Origin: Candidatus Babelota bacterium
Lineage (GTDB): Bacteria; Babelota; Babeliae; Babelales; Vermiphilaceae
Length of the DNA stretch: 64,000 bases
NCBI GenBank assembly: GCA_029262615.1
Contig: JAJCZD010000013.1
Location: 62,001-126,000 of the forward strand
Reading direction: 5' to 3'
In this document: piece by piece, positions 51,669-61,173 of the stretch
How the letters are laid out: every line of letters starts with the position of its first letter
Numbering within the stretch: position 1 is the first letter of the stretch
Position numbers and translations under genes: made by a program
Notes under the pieces: generated by a model
What the model was told of the DNA's origin: nothing
The model's input: the letters and a program-made list of their open reading frames with translations, nothing else
Databases searched by the model: none

Positions 51669-53558
51669 ATGAGAAAAATAGTAATATTAGGCCTTCTGGC
51701 CTTTGGTTGCAATTATGTAGTTGGGATGGATAAATCTGCAAAGCAGGTGCAAAAACCTATTCTCAGCCGATTAGTGCATTTGGCTTTGGCAGCTACATAT
51801 ACTGCTGTTTTAAAAGATTTGAAAACTAGTAACGTTACCATTGAGAATTTACCAGATTACTTTATAAGTAAAGGACTACCAATTGAGCTCTATTTATCTC
51901 TTGCATATCGATTACTTCTTCGAGCTGATCTATCTATAAATGAAAAAATTAAGTTAGCTAAAATCTTTGCAGATAAAGAACCAAATCAGGATGATAAAAC
52001 AATACTTAATGATTTTAAGGTACTGTTAGAAAAATTTAAAGACAAAAATGTAAAGATAAATTTAATTACAGATCAAATAACAGAGGTGTATGACTGGGAT
52101 GCATTTGAAAAAGATTTAGATATTACTCCTGGTCTTAGTGACGCATTAATAGAGCCTATATTTTTGCATATTATTACTGCCTTAGGAAACCAAGCATTGA
52201 CTAGAATTTTACTTGAGTTTGGAGCCGATATTGAAGCAGAATCAGCTAATAAATCTACTCCATTATTTTATGCAGCACAATCCGGTAATTTAGATTTAGT
52301 TAAAATGCTCGTTGAAGAATTTGGAGCAAATATTGAAACTAAAGATAGTGAAACTGAAGATAGTGAAACTGAAGATAGCGAAACTAAAGATAGTGAAACT
52401 GAAGATAGCGAAACTGAAGATGAAGAGGGTGATTCTGTTATTAACAGTGCCGCCTTGGCGAAAAAAAATAGTAAAGAAATAATCAAATATCTTTTTTCTA
52501 AGGGAGCTAAAGTAAGTTCGCAGGGGGTTACTAGTGGCACCTTGTTACACGATGCTGCTATAGGTGGAAATTTAGAAACGGTACAATACTTATTAAAGCA
52601 AGGTTATGACTTAAACGCCAAGGAAAAAGATAATCATACGGTTCTTCACAGAGCTGCAGAATCAGGGAATCTGAATTTAGTAAAATTTTTGGTTAATGAG
52701 AAACAAATGGATATTCATGCGGAAAGTGATCAAGGCCATACGCCATTATATGAAGCGGTTGAGGCTGGCAAACTAGAAGTTGTTAATTATCTTATTGGTA
52801 AAGGAGCAAAAATAGACATTGTAGATGAAGAAGGTGATACACTCCTACATGTAGCGGCTTTATCAGGTGAGAAACCGGTTTATGATTTGCTTGTAGCAAA
52901 AGGCCTTGATATTAATGCCACTAACAATAATGCTGATACGCTTTTACATAAGGCTGTTTGGGGCAAAGATACAGAAATTGTTCAGGATGTTCTGAGTAAA
53001 GGATTAGCAATTGATGCAGTTACTGCCACCCTAGAAACACCACTGTACATAGCAGTATATGATAATAATCTCGAGCTAGTTAAATTATTATTCCAATCTG
53101 GAGCGACATTAGATATAGCTATTGATAATGGAGATACCCCTTTGCATACTGCAATTGAGCACGGTGCTAAAGACATAGTTTCCTTTCTTATTGAAAATGG
53201 GGCAGCTGTAAATGTTACAAATGGCCAAAATCTAACTCCGTTACATGAGGCGGCTTATCAAGGTGATCTTTCAATTGTTAAGATGCTAGTTAAAAATGGT
53301 GCAAGTATAAATGCCCTTGAGGAATATAATGAAACACCGTTACACAAAGCAGCTTATGGTGGTAACAAAGAAGTAGTTTCTTATTTATTAGAGCAAGGCG
53401 CCGATAAAACAATTAAAAATGGTGAAGATAAAACGGCGGCCGAAATTGCCCAAGAGCAAGGACACAAGGATATCATTTCTATTCTAGAAGAAAAAAAGGA
53501 ATCACCTGTGCCGAAGGAATATGAAGATCTTATTGGTGGCTCGTGGTTGAACTTATAA
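51669..53558 (+). CDS. Secreted ankyrin-repeat protein with internal SET-ED repeat
   Basis: A 629-residue protein with a signal peptide (IVILGLLAFGCNYVVG), a ~150-residue helical domain, then about twelve ankyrin repeats (for example HTPLYEAVEAGKLEVVNYLIGKGAKIDIVDEEGDTLLHVAALSG). A stretch of 15-bp tandem repeats (52335-52424) encodes six SETED-type units inserted between two ankyrin repeats and replacing a normal loop. The ATG at 51669 (fifth codon of the longer frame) starts the signal peptide. A candidate host-interaction protein. Confidence 0.9.
   Translation: MRKIVILGLLAFGCNYVVGMDKSAKQVQKPILSRLVHLALAATYTAVLKDLKTSNVTIENLPDYFISKGLPIELYLSLAYRLLLRADLSINEKIKLAKIFADKEPNQDDKTILNDFKVLLEKFKDKNVKINLITDQITEVYDWDAFEKDLDITPGLSDALIEPIFLHIITALGNQALTRILLEFGADIEAESANKSTPLFYAAQSGNLDLVKMLVEEFGANIETKDSETEDSETEDSETKDSETEDSETEDEEGDSVINSAALAKKNSKEIIKYLFSKGAKVSSQGVTSGTLLHDAAIGGNLETVQYLLKQGYDLNAKEKDNHTVLHRAAESGNLNLVKFLVNEKQMDIHAESDQGHTPLYEAVEAGKLEVVNYLIGKGAKIDIVDEEGDTLLHVAALSGEKPVYDLLVAKGLDINATNNNADTLLHKAVWGKDTEIVQDVLSKGLAIDAVTATLETPLYIAVYDNNLELVKLLFQSGATLDIAIDNGDTPLHTAIEHGAKDIVSFLIENGAAVNVTNGQNLTPLHEAAYQGDLSIVKMLVKNGASINALEEYNETPLHKAAYGGNKEVVSYLLEQGADKTIKNGEDKTAAEIAQEQGHKDIISILEEKKESPVPKEYEDLIGGSWLNL
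52335..52424 (+). repeat. 15-bp tandem repeat, six units, inside the ankyrin gene
   Basis: Six consecutive in-frame copies of GAAACTGAAGATAGT with small variations (AAA/GAA third codon, AGT/AGC), the last one degenerate. They encode acidic ET(E/K)DS units. Unit length is a multiple of three, so copy changes keep the reading frame. Confidence 0.95.
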
Positions 53559-53675
53559 TCTTCCTTAGTTGTTTTAGCCTTTTGGCAGAGAAATTTGAGT
53601 AATTAGTAGCTTTACAAAAGCTTGATTTTAGGCGATAATTAGGGATATTCACCAGAAATCAAAAGGAATAGTCCT

Positions 53676-53906
53676 ATGAAAAAAGATATCCACCCAGAGT
53701 TATTTGAAGTTATAGCCCATTGTGCTTGTGGTAGTACCTTTAAAACACGGGCTACGGTTAAAGAGTTAAAAGGTACCCTTTGCTCTGTATGTCATCCTTT
53801 TTATACCGGTTCTCAAAAATTTGTTGATACTGCTGGCCGTATTGAAAAATTCCAAAAACGGTATGGTAAGGGTAAAGCAAAAAAAGAAGCTAAGAAAAAA
53901 GCGTAA
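53676..53906 (+). CDS. rpmE: 50S ribosomal protein bL31
   Basis: The zinc-binding form of L31, 76 residues, starting [12 protein letters not shown]. It has [10 protein letters not shown] and [24 protein letters not shown], giving the four-cysteine site, and a Lys/Ala-rich tail. AAAGGAATAG precedes the ATG. prfA follows after 9 bases, a common bacterial pairing. Confidence 0.96.
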   Translation: MKKDIHPELFEVIAHCACGSTFKTRATVKELKGTLCSVCHPFYTGSQKFVDTAGRIEKFQKRYGKGKAKKEAKKKA

Positions 53907-53915
53907 CACCAAGAT

Positions 53916-54980
53916 ATGAGTACTAATTGGCAAATTCTCGAGAAAAAACATCAGCAATTAAGTCTGCAATTACAAGATCCTTCTTTAGAGGCTGCAAAGC
54001 GCAATGAGATCCAAAAAGAGATTTTTCATGTAACAAAGCTTCTTGAGAGATACAAAGAAGTTGTACGATTAGAATCTTTATTAACTGAGACCACATCTCA
54101 GGGTAAAGAAGCAGAAGATCAAGAGATGATAGAGCTTTTTGAGCTCGAGATTACTGATATTGAAAAGCAGTTACAAATTGCACAATCTGAATTAGATAAT
54201 TTATTATATCCTCCTAATCCCCATAATAGTCGTTCAGTGTTCTTAGAAATAAGAGCTGGCGCTGGTGGCAAAGAAGCAGCATTGTTTGCTGGTGACTTGC
54301 TCAAAATGTATACCAATTATGCCTTGTCACGAAATTGGAAAACAGCAATTGAATCGATGAACCAAACAGATCTTAAAGGTATTAAAGAAGTTATTTTGCA
54401 CATTAAAGGCAAAGGCGTTTTTGGTGAACTAAAAAATGAATCTGGCGTCCATCGGGTTCAACGAGTGCCAAAAACAGAAACTGCTGGACGGGTGCATACC
54501 TCTACTGCAACTGTTGCAGTTCTGCCAGAAGCCAAAGAAGTAGATGTAACAATTAACCCAGCAGATTTGCGAATTGATGTGTTTCGTGCAAGTGGTGCTG
54601 GTGGCCAACATGTCAATACCACCGATTCTGCAGTGCGTATTACCCATGTACCAACTGGTGTAGTAGTCTCTTGTCAAGAAGAGCGGTCACAACACAAAAA
54701 TAAAGCAAAAGCCATGAAGCGTTTACAATCTAGAATATTGCTTGCGCAAATGGAAAAAAGCCAAAAAGAGATGGCCCAAAAACGTAAAAAACTAGTTGGC
54801 AGTGGGGAGCGTTCCGAAAAAGTACGAACCTATAACTTTCCACAAAACCGCGTAACTGATCATCAAGTTAATCTTACCTTAAAAAAGTTAGACCATGTAA
54901 TGGAAGGTGATCTGACTGAAATTATACAGGCATTGCTAGAAAAAGACCGCCAAGAGCGCAAAGAGCAAGCATTAACTTAA
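53916..54980 (+). CDS. prfA: Peptide chain release factor 1
   Basis: Recognises UAA and UAG stop codons and triggers peptide release. The 354-residue protein has the RF1 domain 2 signature ([30 protein letters not shown]) and the catalytic GGQ in [29 protein letters not shown] near residue 229. It ends in the usual basic helix. It follows rpmE; a class-I partner prfB is not in the window. Confidence 0.96.
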   Translation: MSTNWQILEKKHQQLSLQLQDPSLEAAKRNEIQKEIFHVTKLLERYKEVVRLESLLTETTSQGKEAEDQEMIELFELEITDIEKQLQIAQSELDNLLYPPNPHNSRSVFLEIRAGAGGKEAALFAGDLLKMYTNYALSRNWKTAIESMNQTDLKGIKEVILHIKGKGVFGELKNESGVHRVQRVPKTETAGRVHTSTATVAVLPEAKEVDVTINPADLRIDVFRASGAGGQHVNTTDSAVRITHVPTGVVVSCQEERSQHKNKAKAMKRLQSRILLAQMEKSQKEMAQKRKKLVGSGERSEKVRTYNFPQNRVTDHQVNLTLKKLDHVMEGDLTEIIQALLEKDRQERKEQALT

Positions 54981-55209
54981 TTGCTTTCTGCTTTTTCCAA
55001 CAATGCAATTAAAGTTTTTTGTTTTTCTACAATTATCTTTGCGTATTTCGTTGCATTATGGCTTTTAAAGTAATCATGAACCTGTTGTACTTTAGCCTTT
55101 GGTGTTTGATTATTATTATTTTTTGCAAAAACGTTAGCTCCCTGTTTCCTTTGATGGCTCATTGCATTATTATGCAAGAAATAAATAGCAATAAAATTAG
55201 TCTTTTCAT
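54977..55209 (-). pseudogene. Small secreted protein, probable frameshift after the signal peptide
   Basis: An ATG at 55209 opens a signal-peptide-like sequence (MKRLILLLFISCIIMQ) that stops after 16 codons. The neighbouring frame continues from the same place as HNNAMSHQRKQGANVFAKNNNN...[32 protein letters not shown] and ends at 54977, four bases into the convergent prfA end. Adding one base near 55172-55178 would join the two into a ~77-residue secreted protein. The alternative is a 66-codon frame starting at TTG 55177. Confidence 0.45.
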
Positions 55210-55220
55210 GAATGTTATTA

Positions 55221-56291
55221 CTACTCTTCTATATTGGCAGTAAAGTTAATGGCGTCAGTAGCCAGTGGGCTCAATACTATATTGGTAATACCACTAAAAT
55301 TAGTACCATTATCATTAGCAAAATTACTATACACCCGATTATCAGTACCACTTATAGAAAAACCGGTACCTACATTACTTGTCGCAGTATTATTTCTGAT
55401 GAATGAGTTTGCTGAGCTAATAACAAAGCCATCTACAGAATTGGTCACTGCTTGGCAATCAAGCACAGTAAGAGAGGTATCTCCAAGATTGAATCCGGAT
55501 GCACCATTTGCCTCTGAAGAACAGTTTTCATAAATCAATCGTTCACCTGAATCAGCCTGAAAGCCATTTGTTCCATTTGATGAGGCTACACAATTACGAA
55601 TTACCCCACTATTAAAGGCTACGCCTCCAGTGATTAAAAGGCCTTCAGTATTATTTGCATCAAATACACAATTATCAACAAGTAGATTTGCACAGTTAGT
55701 CAAGCTCATGCCAAGTGCACCTGTGCCGGCAAAATAAAATTGAGAGTTTCGGATAAGGGGATTAAAAATTGTATCCATTGTCACATTTCCACGTACCAAA
55801 TCGCTACCCCCACCTCCATTAGCGTACAAGGTAACATTATCAATGAGTAATTGAGCGATACCCACGACAAAAATACCTTGTTCTCTCATGCCAGCAATGG
55901 TGCCATTTTTTATCTCAAGGGCCATAGGTAGCAAGGTAAAGAGTGTTGGAATAATTTGGATTCCACGGTCGCCACCAGAGCCTAGAATGGTTTTGTTATT
56001 CAAATCGATCACTACCTTATTAGCACCAATAGTCATAGCAGGAATAGTAATTGCATTACTGGTTGTCAAAGAAATATCTTCTGCCAAGCAATACACACCT
56101 GGTTGGGTTATGACTAAAGGAATATCGGCTTGCCGTACCTGTATCACCGTATCATCACAGGTAGTTTGGTTTTGTAAAATATTTAAAATTTGATTAACGG
56201 TATTTTGCACTTGAGAGCTGTGACAAAGTTTTATAGCACAGGCACCAAAACAATAAGAATTTATAAGCATAATTAATACTATTTTTTTCAT
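55221..56291 (-). CDS. Secreted right-handed parallel beta-helix protein
   Basis: A 356-residue protein with a signal peptide (IVLIMLINSYCFGACA). From about residue 65 it shows pectate-lyase/NosD-like beta-helix rungs: PGVYCLAEDISLTTSNAITIPA, VVIDLNNKTILGSGGDRGIQI, LLVDNCVFDANNTEGLLITGG, GVIRNCVASSNGTNGFQAD, LIYENCSSEANGASGFNLGD and FIRNNTATSNVGTGFSISGT. Repeated N-C/N-T ladders are visible. Surface adhesion or glycan binding is possible; enzymatic residues cannot be assigned. Confidence 0.8.
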   Translation of the reverse strand: MKKIVLIMLINSYCFGACAIKLCHSSQVQNTVNQILNILQNQTTCDDTVIQVRQADIPLVITQPGVYCLAEDISLTTSNAITIPAMTIGANKVVIDLNNKTILGSGGDRGIQIIPTLFTLLPMALEIKNGTIAGMREQGIFVVGIAQLLIDNVTLYANGGGGSDLVRGNVTMDTIFNPLIRNSQFYFAGTGALGMSLTNCANLLVDNCVFDANNTEGLLITGGVAFNSGVIRNCVASSNGTNGFQADSGERLIYENCSSEANGASGFNLGDTSLTVLDCQAVTNSVDGFVISSANSFIRNNTATSNVGTGFSISGTDNRVYSNFANDNGTNFSGITNIVLSPLATDAINFTANIEE

Positions 56292-56303
56292 TGTTATCCT
56301 TTT

Positions 56304-56954
56304 CTATTTCAAAAATATATGTACCATACATTCTTGCCTATTAATAGGTTCCCAGTAAAGGTTTTTAACTTTTTTATTTTGGGTAATATAGCACTCCAAC
56401 TTTTTTTTGTTATAACGATTTATATAAATATTACCCCAGTAATCAATTTTATCAGGCGCGTTCCATGGGTAGTGGGAAAAAATGATTAACACTTCTTTTT
56501 GGGCAACACGAATAAGCTCAGAAATTGCCTTTTTATAATATGCTAAATGTTCCATTAAATGACGTGAATAACTGATTTCAAACTGATTATCTTTAAAGGG
56601 TAAATTTTCTATTGGCGCACGCACAACTGGTAATCCTTTTTTTTTAAAATGGGCAATAAGGGCTGGTGCAATATCAACACCGGTGTATTCAATGAGTATG
56701 TTCTCCTGTTGTAGGCCAAAGTAATCAGCGCAAAAACCACATGGCACGTCCAGCATAGATGCATATTTCATTTTTTTTATATAGGCTCGAGCAGTTATGC
56801 GTGATTCTGTATCGACGGGACCATACAGTGCAGAAACAAAAGAATTATGGGGTGAAACGGCTTGCCACCATAACTCATGATCAAAGCAAAAAAGATTAAA
56901 AATCATCACTATTTTACAAGCAATTATAGATTTTTTTGCTATACTTACAACCAT
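56304..56954 (-). CDS. Class I SAM-dependent methyltransferase
   Basis: A 216-residue protein with a hydrophobic N-terminus (SIIACKIVMIFNLFCF). The Methyltransf_11 fold follows: motif I MLDVPCGFCADYFG near residue 66, YTGVDIAPALIAHFKKKG, and the post-I motif IENLPFKDNQFEISYSRHLMEHLAYYKKAISELIRVAQKE. The acceptor is unknown. It is divergent from the nucleoside transporter gene. Confidence 0.75.
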   Translation of the reverse strand: MVVSIAKKSIIACKIVMIFNLFCFDHELWWQAVSPHNSFVSALYGPVDTESRITARAYIKKMKYASMLDVPCGFCADYFGLQQENILIEYTGVDIAPALIAHFKKKGLPVVRAPIENLPFKDNQFEISYSRHLMEHLAYYKKAISELIRVAQKEVLIIFSHYPWNAPDKIDYWGNIYINRYNKKKLECYITQNKKVKNLYWEPINRQECMVHIFLK

Positions 56955-56982
56955 TTACAACTCAATCTTAAAGGACCCTTTA

Positions 56983-58251
56983 ATGTTATTCTCTTATCTT
57001 CTTGAGCACAATAGATTTATGAATCTTATTGGCATTGCAGTTATATTATGTATCTGTTTTATCTTTTCGCGCAATAGAAAAGCGATAAACATTAAATTAA
57101 TTTTTAATGCTTTACTTATGCAATTTACTATTGCTTTTTTGGTGCTAAAAACAAACGTTGGCGGTTTATTGTTAGAGATTATTGCTAATGGGGTTGCGCG
57201 CATTTATCAATTTGCCGATGTTGGTGCACGGTTTGTATTTGGCCGATTGCTTGATGTAGGAGCAGATGGTTCTATTATTTTTGCCTTCAAAGTTTTACCG
57301 GTCATTATTTTTTTTGGTTCATTTACCGCAATTTTGTTTCACTACAATATTATTCAGAAGGTGGTTAAAATAATCAGTTTTGCTATTCAGCCCTTGCTTG
57401 GCACCTCAGGTGCAGAAACATTGTGCGCTATTGCAAATAGTTTTTTGGGCCAAACAGAAGCGCCATTATTGGTTCGAGATTATTTAAAAACGATGACAAA
57501 ATCAGAAATGCTCGTGGTGATGGTTTCTGGAATGGGCACCATTTCAGGTGCGATTTTAGTAGTTTTTGCCGCGATGGGTGTTCCGGTTCCGCACATGCTA
57601 GCTGCTAGTGCTATGGCAATCCCCTCAACCATCATGATTGCAAAAACCCTGTATCCACAAGAAGAGAAAACAGTAACAAATGGTACAGAGGTTAAATTTG
57701 AATCAAATACAAAAAACGTTTTTGACGCTATTTCACAAGGTACTGTTGATGGCCTGCAGTTAGCCCTCAATGTTGCAGCCATGTTAATCTCATTTATCGC
57801 ATTGCTGGCATTATTTGATTTTGTTCTTGGTTATGCTGGTTTAAAAATTAATGATGTTCTGCAATTGGTTGGTCTGCCGGCCTTTTTACCTAACCTATCA
57901 GTAGAGTATATTTTTTCTTGGTTGTTTTCCCCATTTGGCTATTTACTTGGCTTTACCGGCAAAACAGCAACAGATGTTGGCCAATTAATCGGTATTAAGG
58001 TTGCAGTGAATGAACTGGTTGCATATGGCCAGATGATGAAAATGACTGATTTGCCTCAACGAGCAATTGATATTACTACCTACGCCTTGTGTGGTTTTTC
58101 AAATTTTTCTTGCATTGGTATTCAAATTGGTGGCATTGGTGCGCTCGTACCTAAAAAACGCCAATGGTTAACCGAACTTGGTTTATATGCCGTTCTTGGT
58201 GGAGCATTGTCTAATCTACTTTCTGCAATGATAGCAGGGTTGTTACTTTAA
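56983..58251 (+). CDS. NupC-type concentrative nucleoside transporter
   Basis: A 422-residue membrane protein of the CNT family, importing nucleosides with H+ or Na+. Motifs: GRLLDVGADGSIIFAFKVLPVIIFFGSFTAILFHYNII, GTSGAETLCAIANSFLGQTEAPLLVRDYLKTMTKSEMLVVMVSGMGTISGAIL, and CGFSNFSCIGIQIGGIGALVPKKRQWLTELG near the end. AAAGGA precedes the ATG. Upstream of pyrG, it suggests a nucleotide economy that combines import with partial synthesis. Confidence 0.93.
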   Translation: MLFSYLLEHNRFMNLIGIAVILCICFIFSRNRKAINIKLIFNALLMQFTIAFLVLKTNVGGLLLEIIANGVARIYQFADVGARFVFGRLLDVGADGSIIFAFKVLPVIIFFGSFTAILFHYNIIQKVVKIISFAIQPLLGTSGAETLCAIANSFLGQTEAPLLVRDYLKTMTKSEMLVVMVSGMGTISGAILVVFAAMGVPVPHMLAASAMAIPSTIMIAKTLYPQEEKTVTNGTEVKFESNTKNVFDAISQGTVDGLQLALNVAAMLISFIALLALFDFVLGYAGLKINDVLQLVGLPAFLPNLSVEYIFSWLFSPFGYLLGFTGKTATDVGQLIGIKVAVNELVAYGQMMKMTDLPQRAIDITTYALCGFSNFSCIGIQIGGIGALVPKKRQWLTELGLYAVLGGALSNLLSAMIAGLLL

Positions 58252-58280
58252 CATTTTTAGTTTTTGTATAAACAAACCAT

Positions 58281-58322
58281 TTTTGCTAAATTATTACTTT
58301 GGTGTTTTCCTTTTGCTAAATT
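58281..58322 (+). promoter_or_regulatory. Pair of 12-bp direct repeats upstream of pyrG
   Basis: TTTTGCTAAATT occurs exactly at 58281-58292 and 58311-58322. The copies are 30 bases apart start to start (about three helical turns) and lie 36-77 bases before the pyrG ATG. The geometry suits a regulator binding one DNA face, but chance in AT-rich sequence is possible. Confidence 0.35.
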
Positions 58323-58357
58323 TCTAAAAAATTGTTTTAACATTTCAAGGTAAACTA

Positions 58358-60055
58358 ATGAAAACCCATATTGTTGTTGTTGCTGGAGGGGTAATCTCAG
58401 GAGTTGGTAAAGGTGTTGCAACCGCTTCTATTGGAAGAATTTTGCAAGAGCATGGGTTTAATGTAACGCTCATTAAAATCGATCCCTATATTAATTATGA
58501 TGCAGGTACTCTGCGACCAACCGAACATGGTGAGGTCTGGGTTACCAATGATGGTGGTGAGATTGATCAGGATCTTGGGACCTACGAACGATTTTTAAAC
58601 AAAGACGTTCCCAAAAAAAATAATATTACAACCGGCCAAATTTATCATACTGTCATCCAAAAAGAACGGCACGGTAAATACTTAGGCCAAACAGTACAAT
58701 TTATTCCACATATTGTTGATGAGATTAAAGAACGAATTTGGCATGCTGCAAAAGGATATGATTTTGCTGTTGTTGAACTGGGTGGTACTGTTGGGGATTA
58801 TGAGAATGTTCCTTTTCTGTTTGCACTCAAGGCTATTGAAAGAGAGATTGGTTGTCGGAGGCTTGCGTATATTCTCGTAACTTATTTACCAGTACCGAGT
58901 CATATTTATGAAATGAAAACAAAACCAACACAACAAGCAATTCGATCATTAGGTCAAGAAGGCATCCAACCAGATTTTATTATTTGCCGCGCAAATCAAC
59001 CACTTGATCAAGTACGCAAAAAGAAAATTGAAGTGTTTGCTAATATTGCAACAGAAAATATTTTTGCTGCTCCGGATTTAAAAACCATTTACCAAATGCC
59101 ATTACTCTTGGAAGAGCAGGGGATGGCTAAAAAATTATTGCAGCATTTTAATATACCGGCAAAAAAAGAACCAAATTGGGACAAATGGAAAAAATTAGTA
59201 GCACTCATTGAAAAACCAGAAAAGAAAATAAAGATTGCCATTGTTGGTAAGTATTTGGATATTGGTGATTTTAGTCTTACCGATAGTTATGTGAGTATTT
59301 ACCAAGCATTGGTCCATGCGGCAGCAGAGTGTGATGCAGGTGTTACTATTAGTTGGATAAGTGCTCAAGATTTTGAAAAAGATCCAGACAAGTTAGCAAC
59401 ATTATATGAATTTAGCGGGGTTATTATTCCTGGTGGCTTTGGTTCCTCGGGTGTTGAGGGTAAAATAAAAGCAATTGAGTTTATACGGAAAAACAATATT
59501 CCCTTTTTAGGTTTGTGCTATGGTTTGCATTTGGCAGTTGTTGAGTTTGCGCGTAATGTATGTGGATGGCATGGTGCGCATACGACCGAGGTTAATAAAA
59601 AGACTTCTTATCCGGTGATTGATATCCTGCCGGTACAAAAAAACATTTTAGAAGAAAATAATTATGGCGGAACTATGCGTCTTGGGGATTATACTGCGCA
59701 GTTAAAAAAGAACTCACGCGTTACACAATTATATAAAAATGAACAGGCCGTAGAACGGCATCGTCATCGCTGGGAAGTCAATCCAAAATATGTTGCTGAT
59801 TTAGAAAAACATGGTCTGATATTTTCCGGTAGTTATACGCGGGAAGATGGTACACAACTTATGGAATTTATTGAATTGCCTTATCATCCATTTTTTATTG
59901 GTACCCAAGCACATCCGGAGTTCAAAAGTCGTTTAGGTGCTCCAAATCCAATTTTTTTTGGTTTTATTCAAGCTTGTTTAGCGCAAGAAAAAGTAGGACA
60001 GCAAAAAGTAAAAAATAAAGAGAAAAGATCTGTATCTATTAATACATTAAGATAG
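58358..60055 (+). CDS. pyrG: CTP synthase
   Basis: Makes CTP from UTP with glutamine. The 565-residue product has the N-terminal synthetase domain (VVAGGVISGVGKGVATASIGRIL, IDPYINYDAGTLRPTEHGEVWVTNDGGEIDQDLGTYERF). The C-terminal class I glutamine amidotransferase domain has its nucleophile Cys in FLGLCYGLHLAVVEFARN near residue 387 and HPEFKSRLGAPNPIFFGFI near the end. AAGG precedes the ATG. It ends in a short Lys-rich tail. Confidence 0.97.
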   Translation: MKTHIVVVAGGVISGVGKGVATASIGRILQEHGFNVTLIKIDPYINYDAGTLRPTEHGEVWVTNDGGEIDQDLGTYERFLNKDVPKKNNITTGQIYHTVIQKERHGKYLGQTVQFIPHIVDEIKERIWHAAKGYDFAVVELGGTVGDYENVPFLFALKAIEREIGCRRLAYILVTYLPVPSHIYEMKTKPTQQAIRSLGQEGIQPDFIICRANQPLDQVRKKKIEVFANIATENIFAAPDLKTIYQMPLLLEEQGMAKKLLQHFNIPAKKEPNWDKWKKLVALIEKPEKKIKIAIVGKYLDIGDFSLTDSYVSIYQALVHAAAECDAGVTISWISAQDFEKDPDKLATLYEFSGVIIPGGFGSSGVEGKIKAIEFIRKNNIPFLGLCYGLHLAVVEFARNVCGWHGAHTTEVNKKTSYPVIDILPVQKNILEENNYGGTMRLGDYTAQLKKNSRVTQLYKNEQAVERHRHRWEVNPKYVADLEKHGLIFSGSYTREDGTQLMEFIELPYHPFFIGTQAHPEFKSRLGAPNPIFFGFIQACLAQEKVGQQKVKNKEKRSVSINTLR

Positions 60056-60062
60056 CAGTAAT

Positions 60063-61091
60063 TCAAGATCTATTTTGTGTATATTCAACAGTATCATTGT
60101 GGATTATTTTTAGGCCAACTGATTGATATTCCAGTAGTTTAGTTGGTCGAGAGACCCAATTAATAACATGCTTATCCCGAAATAGAATTCCTGCATTAGC
60201 AGCTGATAAATATTTATAAATATCATTATGCTCAACAGTAACTATTACATACTTGTTTTCTGGTATCAGGTTTTGTGCAATTGTATTTTTAATTTTTTCG
60301 CAGTCTTGTGTTAAAATCAATAAAAAGTAATTTTCGTCTTTTGCCATTTCCTCTTTAAAAAATGCAATTGCTTTATCGATGCATTGCCACGGTTTTGCTG
60401 AACCATTATAACAATAAACAAATGCATCTTCAGGGATCTCTAATAAATCGCGTATTTCTTTTTTCCACTGAGCAACCAGAGCTGGTTGCATTTTTGGTGG
60501 CAGATCGTGGGTTGATATAGTTATTTTTTCTGGTGAGCACTTATAATTTTTTACTATATACTCTTTCATCGCTGGGCTGACTGCTTGGATCTCTAGATTG
60601 GTTTTTGTATTTGCAAAACAATAATTTTCCAGTTTCTGCAATTTTTTAAAGCGTATGAAATGAATCATTTTTATAAAGAATGAACTTTTTTGATGCGTGA
60701 ATCGATACTCTTGTGCAACCAAACCGCGAGCTTGAATAGTTATTTTTATGCATCTTTTATCCGCTGCTTTGAGGCAAATATAACCTGCAAGTGGTCCACG
60801 AGCAATCAATCGGTATTCCGGTATCATGTGCAAAAAATTTCTTAACGTTTTTTGTGCAAACCATAAACAGAACAATGGTGATCGTTTTTTAATGATGATT
60901 TTAATTGAGAGATTTGATGTAATTTTTCTTAGTTGATCTTTGTCGATATTATTCTTTTCAAATGAAAGAATAATAATCGGTTGGGATGGTTGTTCTTTGC
61001 GTTGTTTGAGAAGTGGGAGCATTACTTGGCTTTGGAAAACGGAATTAGTAATACTATCATAAAGCACAACAATTAATGGAGCACGTTTCAT
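60063..61091 (-). CDS. GT4-like glycosyltransferase
   Basis: A 342-residue soluble protein with a GT-B pattern. The C-terminal half has VYCYNGSAKPWQCIDKAIAFFKEEM, YFLLILTQDCEKIKN, KYVIVTVEHNDIYKYLSAANAGILFRDKHVINWVSRPTKLLEYQSVGLKII, like the nucleotide-sugar site of GT4/GT1 enzymes. The N-terminal half (VVLYDSITNSVFQSQVMLPLL, IPEYRLIARGPLAGYICLKAAD) fits the acceptor domain. The sugar and acceptor are unknown. It is convergent with pyrG. Confidence 0.65.
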   Translation of the reverse strand: MKRAPLIVVLYDSITNSVFQSQVMLPLLKQRKEQPSQPIIILSFEKNNIDKDQLRKITSNLSIKIIIKKRSPLFCLWFAQKTLRNFLHMIPEYRLIARGPLAGYICLKAADKRCIKITIQARGLVAQEYRFTHQKSSFFIKMIHFIRFKKLQKLENYCFANTKTNLEIQAVSPAMKEYIVKNYKCSPEKITISTHDLPPKMQPALVAQWKKEIRDLLEIPEDAFVYCYNGSAKPWQCIDKAIAFFKEEMAKDENYFLLILTQDCEKIKNTIAQNLIPENKYVIVTVEHNDIYKYLSAANAGILFRDKHVINWVSRPTKLLEYQSVGLKIIHNDTVEYTQNRS

Positions 61092-61173
61092 CAGCCGCCT
61101 AACTCTCTTTTTCTATAATCTTTTTATGCTTATCAGAATAACCATATCCCTCAATTAGGCAACTAATTTATGT

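Noticed and set aside
52335-52424. CRISPR-like short repeats
   Set aside because: Units are 15 bp, contiguous without spacers and in frame with the ankyrin gene. No cas genes are in the window.
52268-52540. Minus-strand open frame rich in Ser/Val
   Set aside because: It is the reverse reading of the 15-bp tandem repeats in the ankyrin gene.
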